Below, piece after piece: positions 6,808 through 14,201 of a stretch of 17,776 nucleotides of DNA. The DNA lies in assembly GCA_910584375.1 (NCBI GenBank), contig CAJUAH010000032.1:28695-46470 (forward strand), in the 5' to 3' direction. The translations under genes were made by a program, and so were the position numbers. The notes beneath the pieces are model-generated. The model did no database searches. It was not told where the DNA came from and saw only the letters and a list, made by a program, of their open reading frames with translations. This stretch comes from an uncultured Acetatifactor sp. (lineage in GTDB: Bacteria; Bacillota; Clostridia; Lachnospirales; Lachnospiraceae). How positions within the stretch are numbered: the stretch's first letter is position 1; each line of letters starts with the position of its first letter.

Positions 6808-8085
6808 CTAAATCTCTTCTATCGCCTTGCCTATGTCACGCCGCATGTATTTGTTGTCAAAATCAACCCACCCGGTGGCCTCATAGGCTTTCGCCCTTGC
6901 CTCCTTCAGCGTGGCGCCCTTGGCTGTCACACCCAGCACCCGTCCGCCGTTTGTCACCACCCGGCCCTGTTCGTCAAATTTGCTGCCGGCATGGAAACAG
7001 TAATAGTCCTCTTTGCCCTCAAAGTTCTCCAACCCCCGTATCTCAAACCCCTTTTGATAGGACACGGGATATCCGTCGGAGGCCAACACCACGCAGACAG
7101 CAGCGTTGTCCTCAAACTCCAGCTCCACCTGATCCAAAGTCCCGTCGATACAGGCATCCGCCACATCCATGATATCGTTTTTCATCCTGCACAGCACCAC
7201 CTGGGCCTCCGGATCGCCAAACCGGGCATTGTATTCCAGCACTTTAGGCCCCTGGGGCGTGAGCATCAGTCCAAAAAAGATAACGCCCTTGAAGGGTCTG
7301 CCCTCTGCCGCCATAGCATCCACCGTGGGCTGATAGATATATTTCCTGCAAAACGCGTCCACTTCTTCCGTATAGAAAGGGCTGGGGGAAAAATTCCCCA
7401 TGCCGCCGGTGTTCAGCCCCTGATCCCCGTCTCTGGCCCGCTTGTGATCCTGGGCGGAAGTCATGGGCTTTATCGTCCTGCCATCCACAAAAGACAGCAC
7501 GGAAACCTCCCGGCCCGTCATAAACTCTTCGATCACCATACGGTTGCCCGCGCTGCCGAAGTGTTTGTCTTCCATGATCTCTTTTACGCCCGCCCGGGCC
7601 TCCTCCAGGGTATTGCAGATCAGCACGCCCTTGCCCAGCGCCAGGCCGTCCGCCTTAAGCACGATGGGCATGGGAGCGGTCTCCAGATATTGCAGCGCTT
7701 TTCCGGGATCGTCAAAAGTCTCGTAAGCCGCCGTGGGAATGTTGTATTTTTTCATCAGATCCTTGGAAAATGCCTTGCTGCCCTCCAGTATGGCCGCTTT
7801 CCGGTCCGGGCCAAAGGTTCTGAAACCCGCCGCCTGCAAAATATCCACCAGGCCGCCCACCAGCGGGTCATCCGGCGCTACAAACACCATATCCACCGCT
7901 TTCTCCCGGGCATAGGCAACGATCCGGTCAAACTCCATCACGCCGATGGAGGGTTCGCACTCCGCGATCTGCGCGATACCCGCGTTGCCCGGCACGCAGT
8001 ATATTTTTTCCACCCTGCTGCTCTTTTTCATGCTCACCGCAATGGCATGTTCCCTGCCACCGCCTCCTACGATCAATACCTTCAT
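6808..8085 (-). CDS. purD: Phosphoribosylamine-glycine ligase (GAR synthetase)
   Basis: PurD joins glycine to phosphoribosylamine with ATP, the second step of purine synthesis. The 425-residue protein begins MKVLIVGGGGREHAIAV, the family's N-terminal nucleotide-binding-like motif. It shows the ATP-grasp lysine region LKADGLALGKGV, the DHKRARDGDQGLNTGGMG segment, and the signature NARFGDPEAQ. An in-frame upstream extension of 35 codons overlaps purN and is rejected because AAAGGA precedes the ATG at 8085 and the start matches the family. The gene is 55 bases downstream of purN. Confidence 0.97.
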   Translation of the reverse strand: MKVLIVGGGGREHAIAVSMKKSSRVEKIYCVPGNAGIAQIAECEPSIGVMEFDRIVAYAREKAVDMVFVAPDDPLVGGLVDILQAAGFRTFGPDRKAAILEGSKAFSKDLMKKYNIPTAAYETFDDPGKALQYLETAPMPIVLKADGLALGKGVLICNTLEEARAGVKEIMEDKHFGSAGNRMVIEEFMTGREVSVLSFVDGRTIKPMTSAQDHKRARDGDQGLNTGGMGNFSPSPFYTEEVDAFCRKYIYQPTVDAMAAEGRPFKGVIFFGLMLTPQGPKVLEYNARFGDPEAQVVLCRMKNDIMDVADACIDGTLDQVELEFEDNAAVCVVLASDGYPVSYQKGFEIRGLENFEGKEDYYCFHAGSKFDEQGRVVTNGGRVLGVTAKGATLKEARAKAYEATGWVDFDNKYMRRDIGKAIEEI

Positions 8086-8140
8086 CTCATATTTTCCTTT
8101 CCCGGCTCCGGATGCCGCCCGCCGCAGGTCGCGCAGGCGC

Positions 8141-8764
8141 TCAGCGCCTGTATACACGGCCGTCCCGAATCTCCAGTCTGCCGTTGGCAATATCGTCTAT
8201 AGCCTGGGGCAGCAATATCCACTCGGCCTGCTCCATGACGCGCCTCTGCAGGCTCTCCGGGGTGTCGTTCTCCTCTATCATCACAGACCGCTGGGCGATA
8301 ATAGGCCCCTCGTCCATACCGTCGTTGACAAAATGCACTGTGGCCCCTGTCACCTTGACGCCCCGCTCCAGCGCCTTCTCATGTACCTTGAGGCCGTAAT
8401 AGCCCACGCCGCAAAAAGAGGGTATCAGGGAGGGGTGGATATTGACAATCCGGTTGTTGAACGCCCGCACCATCTGGGGCGGTATCTTCACCAGAAATCC
8501 CGCCAACACCACGATATCCGGCGCAAGCTCCGTCATTTTATCGGTAAAAGCCTGGTTGAAAGCCTCTCTGTCCGGATAGGACTTAGGCGACATACAAAAA
8601 TTGTATATGCCCCGACTCTGTGCGCGTTTCAACGCCCCGGCCCCCGCATTGTTGCTGATCACCGCCAATATCTGAGTATCCGTAATCTTTCCGTTGTCTA
8701 TGGCATCCATGATGGCCTGCAGATTGGTGCCGCCGCCGGACACGCACACTACGATCTTCAGCAT
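8141..8764 (-). CDS. purN: Phosphoribosylglycinamide formyltransferase (GAR transformylase)
   Basis: PurN transfers a formyl group from 10-formyltetrahydrofolate to GAR, the third step of purine synthesis. At 207 residues it has the normal length. SGGGTNLQ at 9-16 is the phosphate-binding loop. N108, H110 and D151 correspond to the catalytic Asn, His and Asp of the family (in NIHPSLIPSF and NDGMDEGP). Its ATG lies inside the end of purM (7-bp overlap), with GGGAG seven bases upstream, implying translational coupling. Confidence 0.96.
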   Translation of the reverse strand: MLKIVVCVSGGGTNLQAIMDAIDNGKITDTQILAVISNNAGAGALKRAQSRGIYNFCMSPKSYPDREAFNQAFTDKMTELAPDIVVLAGFLVKIPPQMVRAFNNRIVNIHPSLIPSFCGVGYYGLKVHEKALERGVKVTGATVHFVNDGMDEGPIIAQRSVMIEENDTPESLQRRVMEQAEWILLPQAIDDIANGRLEIRDGRVYRR

Positions 8765-9783
8765 AGGGTCACTCCCTTTTCCCCCGCCACGCAGGTTCCG
8801 GCGATCCAGGCCCTCTCGCCCGCCGTCTCTATGGCCGCCACGGTCCGCTCCGCATCCGCCGCGTCCACCGCCAGCAGCATACCGATACCCATGTTATAGG
8901 TATTGTACATCATCTGATCCGCAATGCCGCCCTTCTCCTGCAAAAGCCGGAAAATAGCCGGGATCTCATAACTGCCGATATCCACCCGGGCGTTCACTCC
9001 CTCCGGCAGCATACGGGGAATATTTTCATAGAATCCGCCGCCGGTGATATGGCTGCATCCCTTGACGGTCACACCCGCGTCCTTGACGGCTCTCATGGCC
9101 TTCACATAAATCCGGGTGGGCGTCAGCAGCGCCTCTCCCAGGGTCTGCCCCAGCTCCTCATAATATGTATGCAGGCTTTCCGCCGACATGTCGAACACTT
9201 TGCGCACCAGAGAAAAACCGTTGCTGTGTACGCCGGAGGACGCGATCGCCACCAGGGAATCCCCCGGTTTGATATGCTCCCCCGTGATCAGATCCTTCTG
9301 ATCCACCACGCCCACGGCAAAGCCCGCGATATCGTAGTCGTCCTCGGGCATCATGCCGGGATGTTCGGCGGTCTCCCCGCCCACCAGCGCAGCTCCTGCC
9401 ATCTTGCAGCCTTCCGCCACTCCCTTTACGATGGCGGCGATCTTTTCCGGATAATTCTTGCCGCAGGCGATATAATCCAGGAAAAACAGGGGTTCTCCCC
9501 CCGCGCAGGCCACGTCGTTCACGCACATGGCCACGCAGTCGATCCCGATGGTGTCATGTTTATCCAGCACCATGGCCAGTTTCAGCTTGGTTCCCACGCC
9601 GTCCGTGCCGGACAGAAGTACCGGATGCTCCATATTTTTGATGGCGTCCAATGAAAAAGCACCGGAAAATCCGCCCAGTCCGCCCATCACTTCCGGACGC
9701 AGGGTCTCCTTCACATATTTTTTCATCAGTTCCACCGATCTATAGCCCGCCTCGATATCAACGCCAGCCGTCTTGTAGTCCAT
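8758..9783 (-). CDS. purM: Phosphoribosylformylglycinamidine cyclo-ligase (AIR synthetase)
   Basis: PurM closes the imidazole ring of FGAM to give AIR, using ATP. The 341-residue protein carries GTDGVGTKLKLA (59-70), the conserved CVNDVACAGGEPLFFLDY stretch (87-104), and GGETAEHPGMM (135-145), all typical of the family. The start is supported by GGAG six bases upstream of the ATG. It follows purE by 59 bases and overlaps purN. Confidence 0.97.
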   Translation of the reverse strand: MDYKTAGVDIEAGYRSVELMKKYVKETLRPEVMGGLGGFSGAFSLDAIKNMEHPVLLSGTDGVGTKLKLAMVLDKHDTIGIDCVAMCVNDVACAGGEPLFFLDYIACGKNYPEKIAAIVKGVAEGCKMAGAALVGGETAEHPGMMPEDDYDIAGFAVGVVDQKDLITGEHIKPGDSLVAIASSGVHSNGFSLVRKVFDMSAESLHTYYEELGQTLGEALLTPTRIYVKAMRAVKDAGVTVKGCSHITGGGFYENIPRMLPEGVNARVDIGSYEIPAIFRLLQEKGGIADQMMYNTYNMGIGMLLAVDAADAERTVAAIETAGERAWIAGTCVAGEKGVTLC

Positions 9784-9842
9784 CTCGTACTCCGCCTTTC
9801 TCCATGCAATTCGCTTTTCTACAGCGTCCTTCCATATGACAG

Positions 9843-10361
9843 TTATTTCTTCATTCCTTCCAGATATGCCTTGTATCCCTGCTCCTGCAGCCTGGCATCC
9901 TTGGCCTGTACCTGGTTCTTGAGGTTCTCGCTGTAGGCTTTCAGTCTCTCCAACAGTTCTCCGTCGGAGGTGGCCAGTATCTTAGCCGCCAGCAGGGCCG
10001 CGTTTACGCCGCCGCCTATCGCCACAGTGGCCACCGGGATACCGGAGGGCATCTGCACGATGGAGTACAGGGAATCCCGGCCCCCCAGAGAGGTGGTATG
10101 CATGGGGATGCCGATCACCGGCATGGGAAAGATTGCCGCGCACATGCCCGGCAGATGGGCGGCCATTCCCGCTCCCGCGATAATCACCTTAAAACCCTTC
10201 TCCTCCGCGCCTTTGGCATACGCATAAAACACATCCGGCTCCCTATGGGCGGATATGATCGTCATCTCATAAGAAATCCCCAGTTCTTCCAGCACATCCG
10301 CTGCTTTTGCCATAACGGGCATATCCGAGTCGCTGCCCATAACAATACCGACTTTCGCCAT
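9843..10361 (-). CDS. purE: N5-carboxyaminoimidazole ribonucleotide mutase PurE
   Basis: PurE rearranges N5-CAIR to CAIR in purine synthesis. The 172-residue protein has the GSDSD motif (9-13), SAHREP with the catalytic histidine at residue 39, and AGMAAHLPG (64-72), matching bacterial class I PurE. The ATG at 10361 is preceded by GGAGGAG with six bases spacing; a 32-codon upstream extension is rejected. It is the first gene of the pur unit. No purK is in the window, so whether a partner N5-CAIR synthetase exists cannot be judged. Confidence 0.96.
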   Translation of the reverse strand: MAKVGIVMGSDSDMPVMAKAADVLEELGISYEMTIISAHREPDVFYAYAKGAEEKGFKVIIAGAGMAAHLPGMCAAIFPMPVIGIPMHTTSLGGRDSLYSIVQMPSGIPVATVAIGGGVNAALLAAKILATSDGELLERLKAYSENLKNQVQAKDARLQEQGYKAYLEGMKK

Positions 10362-10398
10362 ACTGTACTCCTCCGTCTGTCCATGACATTCTATGAAT

Positions 10399-10427
10399 AG
10401 TTTACTAGATTTAGTGGCGCTATGCAA
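10399..10427 (-). promoter_or_regulatory. Promoter of the purE operon
   Basis: On the minus strand TTGCAT (10427-10422) and TAAACT (10404-10399) are 17 bp apart, giving a leader of about 30 bases before purE. The leader is too short for a purine riboswitch, and I see no clear PurR box. The promoter lies just beyond the end of the aminopeptidase gene, and no terminator separates them, so readthrough is possible. Confidence 0.6.
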
Positions 10428-10471
10428 GGGCTTTTTGTATATTTTGTGGTCGCCCATTTCTTAATTTTCGT

Positions 10472-12526
10472 TTATCTTTTCTCTGCTCCCTGTTCCAAAG
10501 GCTCGTTTAAAGCCTCCGTACCCGGCAGCACAAAGCGTCCGCTCACGATAATGGGGATCCTGCTCCCGTCCTTTCTCACCGCGGTCAGTTCTCCCAGCTC
10601 GTCAAAAGGCAGCGTGATATCCGTATGGCAGTTAAAATAAGCCTCCAGGGGTTTCGTATCACGCAGACGGGATTTCTCGTTCTCCCGGGCCACGATCCTT
10701 TTGCCGTTGGTGTTGTATGCCGCCACGTCCTCCTCATGGGAATAGCAGGTGTCGCCCACCGCAAAGTGAGGCCCCGTTTTCTCCGCGATCAAAATGGGCA
10801 GCTTGTCCTCGATCGCCCATTTGCGTGCCATCATGTAGGCGGTGGTGTTGGTGCCGATGGCGAACTCGCCCATGGGCAGGGTTTCCCGGTGATTCAGCAC
10901 ATTCTCCTTGAAATAGTCCTTTCCCTTCTGGGCGCTGGAGAAGTTATCGCAGCTGTAGTCCGCGACCATGCCGTCCTTGAAAGTGACGGACAGATTTTTG
11001 TACTCCAGGCCCCGCAAAAATACTCTGGATACCTGTAATACGCCGTTGGTCCCCGTCAGTACCGGGGAAGTGAAGACCTCTCCCACCGGGATATTCACGT
11101 CCGCCACGCAGTTCTCAAAGATCGTCTCCTTCTCCGGATCCTGCATCTTCCACAGATTGACGGTCAGGTCGGTGACATTGCCGTTCATGCCCTTGATCTC
11201 CACATGATCCGCCTGGTCCAGAGAATCGATCAGGCGCTCCTGTATCGCACGGTACTTCGTGTAATCCAGCGTATTGACTCTGATGGTATCCTCAAAGATC
11301 CCTCTGAAATCCTCGCCAATCTCCGGCGCGGGGAAGGAGATGATAGTAAAACTGCGCTCATCCATGGGGATGTACTGGGCGTAAAGTTCGCTGCTCTTGC
11401 TGCTGTACTCCACCCACATCTTCTGCTGTTCGGGGGACATCTTGATGGCCTGGGGCCTGCTGGCCGGAGAAAAAGGCTCCTCGCCGAAGATCTCCACCAC
11501 CGCGGGACCCGCGTAACCTTTAGCCTCCTGTTTGTGGTGCTCATAGGCGGTCTTCATCACTTCCAGCTTGCGCTGCTGCAGCGCTCTGTCCCATATCAGC
11601 CCCCGATCCTCCCTGTGATCGTAGGTATACTGCCTGTTGGGTTTGGCTCCCTCCACTCCGACTCCGCGGGCCAGAGGCTTTAAGCCCATGGCGGCATAAT
11701 TCTGTATCGCCTTGCGCATCATGCGCTCAAAGCCGATATGATAGCACAGATCCACAGACTTCTTTATGGACAGGTCTTTTCCCGTCACCTCAAAGCCGAT
11801 CCGGTATCCCTCGGTATATGTGTCGGCCATGGTGTCGATGGTCTCCTGGGGAAGCCCCGCCAGGAATCTGGATATCTCGATCTCATTTTCCGTCACATAC
11901 AGACCGTAGCGGTACAGGTAGCGCACGTCCGTAAGATCCGCCTCCATGATAATGTCCACCGGCGGGTTGTCGTCGGTACAGACCAGGAATCTGACGGATC
12001 TCTCCGCCCGAAAATCGGAATAATCGCTGTTGTGCCAGTAAATGATCTGCCTGACAGTCTCATAGGGCGGCAGTTGTTTCTCCTCCTGCCACGCGCCCGC
12101 GAAAGCGCCGTAGATCTCCACGAGCAGTTCCAGACAGATGACCAGCTCCTGCAGATCCCCCTCCGCCGTCGGCACGATGCTGCCCCGGAGCACATTGTAC
12201 ACATAGGACAGGAGCCGTCCCCACTGCTCGTCCACCTTAGACACCGCATAGGCCGGATTGCCCCAGCTCTGTTCGTAATTTTCCGGCAGGATATCTCCGT
12301 ACAGTCTCTGGTTCCAGTCCTGGAGCTGTTCCAAAGAGGCGGTGTCCATGCCTCCCTGACTCACAAAGGCATAGTAACCCGCCAGCGTTTCTCCGAAAGC
12401 AGACATTTTAGCGAAATAATCATCCAGCGCCGGATGTCCCACCGACTCCTGCGCGATCCCTTTCAGCCGCTCCGTCGCCAGCTCGTATCTCTCCTGCAAC
12501 ACTTCTCTGTTTTCTGTTTTCATCAT
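10472..12526 (-). CDS. M29-family aminopeptidase with a long N-terminal extension
   Basis: The C-terminal part (about 390-684) carries the metal-ligand pattern of the thermophilic (M29/AmpS) metallo-aminopeptidases: GEVFTSP with E483, MGEFAIGTN with E554, H587 and Y595 in GPHFAVGDTCY, and the HxD pair H634/D636 in FNCHTDITL. Such enzymes remove N-terminal residues from peptides in the cytoplasm; no signal peptide is seen. The remaining N-terminal 380 or so residues are acidic and helix-rich and have no function I recognise. The protein is 684 residues against roughly 400 for classical M29 enzymes. The start has GGGGAG six bases upstream. It probably has its own promoter. Confidence 0.85.
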   Translation of the reverse strand: MMKTENREVLQERYELATERLKGIAQESVGHPALDDYFAKMSAFGETLAGYYAFVSQGGMDTASLEQLQDWNQRLYGDILPENYEQSWGNPAYAVSKVDEQWGRLLSYVYNVLRGSIVPTAEGDLQELVICLELLVEIYGAFAGAWQEEKQLPPYETVRQIIYWHNSDYSDFRAERSVRFLVCTDDNPPVDIIMEADLTDVRYLYRYGLYVTENEIEISRFLAGLPQETIDTMADTYTEGYRIGFEVTGKDLSIKKSVDLCYHIGFERMMRKAIQNYAAMGLKPLARGVGVEGAKPNRQYTYDHREDRGLIWDRALQQRKLEVMKTAYEHHKQEAKGYAGPAVVEIFGEEPFSPASRPQAIKMSPEQQKMWVEYSSKSSELYAQYIPMDERSFTIISFPAPEIGEDFRGIFEDTIRVNTLDYTKYRAIQERLIDSLDQADHVEIKGMNGNVTDLTVNLWKMQDPEKETIFENCVADVNIPVGEVFTSPVLTGTNGVLQVSRVFLRGLEYKNLSVTFKDGMVADYSCDNFSSAQKGKDYFKENVLNHRETLPMGEFAIGTNTTAYMMARKWAIEDKLPILIAEKTGPHFAVGDTCYSHEEDVAAYNTNGKRIVARENEKSRLRDTKPLEAYFNCHTDITLPFDELGELTAVRKDGSRIPIIVSGRFVLPGTEALNEPLEQGAEKR

Positions 12527-12536
12527 GTTTTTCTCC

Positions 12537-12588
12537 CCTTCTTTATTTATCCTTCTTTATTTATGTGGTAAGAACATTTATATGGTAA
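12537..12588. repeat. Short tandem repeats in the aminopeptidase leader
   Basis: CCTTCTTTATTTAT is repeated perfectly in tandem (12537-12550 and 12551-12564), and ATTTATGTGGTAA / ATTTATATGGTAA recurs with one mismatch at 12559-12571 and 12576-12588. On the minus strand the first repeat duplicates an AAAGG sequence just upstream of the true ribosome-binding site. Confidence 0.7.
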
Positions 12589-12606
12589 AAACGCATACCG
12601 TCACAA
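12577..12606 (-). promoter_or_regulatory. Candidate promoter of the aminopeptidase gene
   Basis: On the minus strand TTGTGA (12606-12601) and TATAAA (12582-12577) are 18 bp apart. The -35 hexamer overlaps the stop codon of the preceding small membrane protein gene. It would let the aminopeptidase be expressed apart from pyrE. Confidence 0.55.
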
Positions 12607-12921
12607 ATAGGCGGCCATATAGAGAACGCCGCTGATCATGGCAAGTCCGGCCCCGTTGAGCAGAATCCCAAGCCAGCCAAACAGTTTGAATCTGTCCGTC
12701 TCTCTCACCGCGTAAATCCCCAGCAGCAGTCCCACCAGCGACAGAACAGCCGCAAACAGCCCCGTAAAACCGTAGCCCACAGGGACGTCTCCATCGCGGA
12801 CATAGGACATAACGATCACGATCACCATAGATACGGTGCATAAAACACCAAAAACCGTAGACATAATCGCTTTTTTGGAATGCCTGCGGTTAGTAAACAT
12901 GTAATTCTTTTTTTGCGACAT
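12601..12921 (-). CDS. Small membrane protein with three predicted helices, possibly DUF6142
   Basis: The 106-residue protein has a basic cytoplasmic start (KK, NRRHSKK) followed by hydrophobic segments at about 21-39, 50-70 and 80-104, so it should be an integral membrane protein. The style and context match a small uncharacterised family of Lachnospiraceae that I believe is DUF6142; this assignment is from memory. GAGGT lies four bases before the ATG. It is 24 bases downstream of another small membrane protein gene and downstream of pyrE. Confidence 0.75.
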   Translation of the reverse strand: MSQKKNYMFTNRRHSKKAIMSTVFGVLCTVSMVIVIVMSYVRDGDVPVGYGFTGLFAAVLSLVGLLLGIYAVRETDRFKLFGWLGILLNGAGLAMISGVLYMAAYL

Positions 12922-12945
12922 AATTACCTCAGATTTCTTTCAGGC

Positions 12946-13107
12946 TTAGAAGAGGATCTTGGACTTTCCCGCCAGCAGCTTGGCGCCGCCCACGATCAGC
13001 AGGATCCCGCTCACCAGTCCCAGAACCAGCGTTATCACGCCCAAAGTGATATTGAGCGCGCCCGCCCCTTTCATTACCTTGTACACTTTTTCTTCCATAT
13101 CTGCCAT
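12946..13107 (-). CDS. Small single-helix membrane protein
   Basis: The 53-residue protein consists of a short charged start (MADMEEKVYKVMKG), one long Gly/Leu/Ile/Val-rich hydrophobic segment (about 16-42) and a basic end (KLLAGKSKILF). The ATG at 13107 follows AAAGG closely; the longer in-frame ORF to 13155 would add a Gly/Arg-rich segment and lacks a ribosome-binding site. The function is unknown. Its place between pyrE and a second membrane protein gene suggests co-transcription. Confidence 0.65.
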   Translation of the reverse strand: MADMEEKVYKVMKGAGALNITLGVITLVLGLVSGILLIVGGAKLLAGKSKILF

Positions 13108-13118
13108 ACCGCCTTTCC

Positions 13119-13147
13119 TGCGCCCGGAGCCGCGGCCCCCGGACGCA
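13119..13147 (-). other. GC-rich hairpin between pyrE and the 53-residue protein gene
   Basis: On the minus strand TGCGTCCGG and CCGGGCGCA form a 9-bp stem with one G-U pair and an 11-base loop. No U-tract follows. It sits just upstream of the ribosome-binding site of the next gene, so it may influence processing or translation of that gene. Confidence 0.4.
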
Positions 13148-13170
13148 AACTGCAATTCGCTCCTCTGTTC

Positions 13171-13845
13171 CTATGCGCCGTACTGCGCGTAATAGCTGTC
13201 TATCGCCGCCTTCAATGTATCATCGATCAGTATTTCCCCTTTGTAAGGTCTGTTATACAGATGTTCGATCACTTCCCCCATGGAGACGATGGCCCTGGCC
13301 TCAAAACCGTATTTTTCCCGGATCTCCGCAAGGGCGCTCACTTTGCCGCCCAGACCTTTTTCCATGCGGTTCAAGGAGACCATCAGTCCCTTGATCTCCA
13401 CGTCCGCCTGCCCCTTTAAGATCGGGAAAGTCTCTTCTATGGACTTGCCGGAAGTGGTCACGTCCTCGATAATTACGACCCGGTCGCCGTCCTGCAGCTT
13501 ACTGCCCAGCAGGATCCCCACGTCCCCGTGATCCTTTACCTCCTTGCGGTTGGAGCAGTAGCGGATCTCCCTGCCGTACAGTTCGCTGTAGGCGATGGTC
13601 GTGGCCACGCTCAGGGGGATCCCCTTGTAGGCCGGCCCGAACAGCACGTCAAAATCGTCCCCGTAGTTGTCGTGGATAGCCTTGGCGTAATACTCTCCCA
13701 GCTTTTTGAGCTGCGCTCCCGTCACGTAAGCGCCCGCGTTCATAAAAAACGGGGACTTCCTGCCGCTCTTTAAGACAAACTCCCCGAATTTCAACACCTT
13801 GCTGTCCACCATGAACTCGATAAATTCCTGCTTGTACTGTTCCAT
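13171..13845 (-). CDS. pyrE: Orotate phosphoribosyltransferase
   Basis: PyrE makes orotidine 5'-phosphate from orotate and PRPP in pyrimidine synthesis. The 224-residue protein has the FGPAYKGIPL substrate segment (69-78), the flexible catalytic loop with K101, K104 and H106, and the PRPP-binding loop VVIIEDVTTSGKS (123-135). The ATG at 13845 is chosen; a start 13 codons upstream has no ribosome-binding site, whereas AAAGGAG lies 11 bases before the chosen ATG. No other pyr genes are in the window. Confidence 0.96.
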   Translation of the reverse strand: MEQYKQEFIEFMVDSKVLKFGEFVLKSGRKSPFFMNAGAYVTGAQLKKLGEYYAKAIHDNYGDDFDVLFGPAYKGIPLSVATTIAYSELYGREIRYCSNRKEVKDHGDVGILLGSKLQDGDRVVIIEDVTTSGKSIEETFPILKGQADVEIKGLMVSLNRMEKGLGGKVSALAEIREKYGFEARAIVSMGEVIEHLYNRPYKGEILIDDTLKAAIDSYYAQYGA

Positions 13846-13886
13846 CGATCCCGCCGCTCCTTTTCCAGTTATTTCTTGTCTCATTT

Positions 13887-13915
13887 ATATTAACATACTC
13901 ATTTTGGATTTTCAA
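13887..13915 (-). promoter_or_regulatory. Promoter of pyrE
   Basis: On the minus strand TTGAAA (13915-13910) and TAATAT (13892-13887) are 17 bp apart, with TG one base upstream of the -10 (extended -10). The leader to the ATG is about 35 bases, too short for a PyrR-type attenuator. Confidence 0.75.
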
Positions 13916-13927
13916 TAATACTATCTT

Positions 13928-14152
13928 CTAAAATTTTACTCTCCAAAATGCGAAAGCAACTTCTACCCTATATTTCTTAGACAGAAGTGACAAACTGAAT
14001 AAAATGAATGAAAGCATAAGGTCAAGTGTTTTGCATAGGTTAGAGGTAAAGAGGGAGAATACACAAAAAACCGCCTGCGTTATTACAAGCGGTTTTCTAA
14101 TTGGTTTTTTATCATCTCCACACGGTAAAATCAGAACTGCCGTGTAAGCATA
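13928..14152 (-). other. Intergenic stretch with a start-less open frame; no gene called
   Basis: The spacer between the pyrE promoter and the small ABC permease holds a terminator (listed separately). It also has one minus-strand frame open for 74 codons (14152 to the TAG at 13930-13928). That frame has no start until codon 46 and no ribosome-binding site. A second frame reads MLTRQF, a TGA, then ten more codons from an ATG at about 14115. The base composition is A/T-rich compared with the flanking genes. I see no recognisable product and treat it as non-coding or as remnant sequence. Confidence 0.5.
14067..14096 (-). terminator. Rho-independent terminator of the ABC transporter operon
   Basis: AAAACCGC and GCGGTTTT form an 8-bp stem (14067-14074 with 14089-14096) around a 14-base loop. 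On the minus strand the stem runs directly into TTTTTTGTG, a strong U-tract. It lies about 105 bases past the stop codon of the small permease. Confidence 0.85.
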
Positions 14153-14201
14153 TTACCTCTGAATCCCCCGCTTTCCAATCAGCTATGAATCCCATCCGAT
14201 G

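Noticed and set aside
8086..8190. 35-codon upstream extension of purD overlapping purN
   Set aside because: PurD proteins begin at MKVLIVGGGGREHA; the extension lacks a ribosome-binding site.
6991..8202. Plus-strand open frame of 403 codons opposite purD
   Set aside because: purD is complete and has all family motifs; the opposite frame has shadow-like composition.
10362..10457. 32-codon upstream extension of purE
   Set aside because: The internal ATG at 10361 has a perfect GGAGGAG site and matches the family start; the extension covers the promoter.
10362..10471. Purine riboswitch or PurR box upstream of purE
   Set aside because: The leader is only about 30 bases from the proposed start, and no G-box aptamer stem pattern or clear PurR box is visible.
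12578..12841. Minus-strand frame of 87 codons overlapping the 106-residue membrane protein
   Set aside because: It is an out-of-frame shadow; the 106-residue frame has the better start, ribosome-binding site and hydrophobic pattern.
14120..14145. ACACGG / CCGTGT inverted repeat as a terminator
   Set aside because: The stem is only 6 bp with a 14-base loop and has no U-tract on either strand; the real terminator is at 14067-14096.
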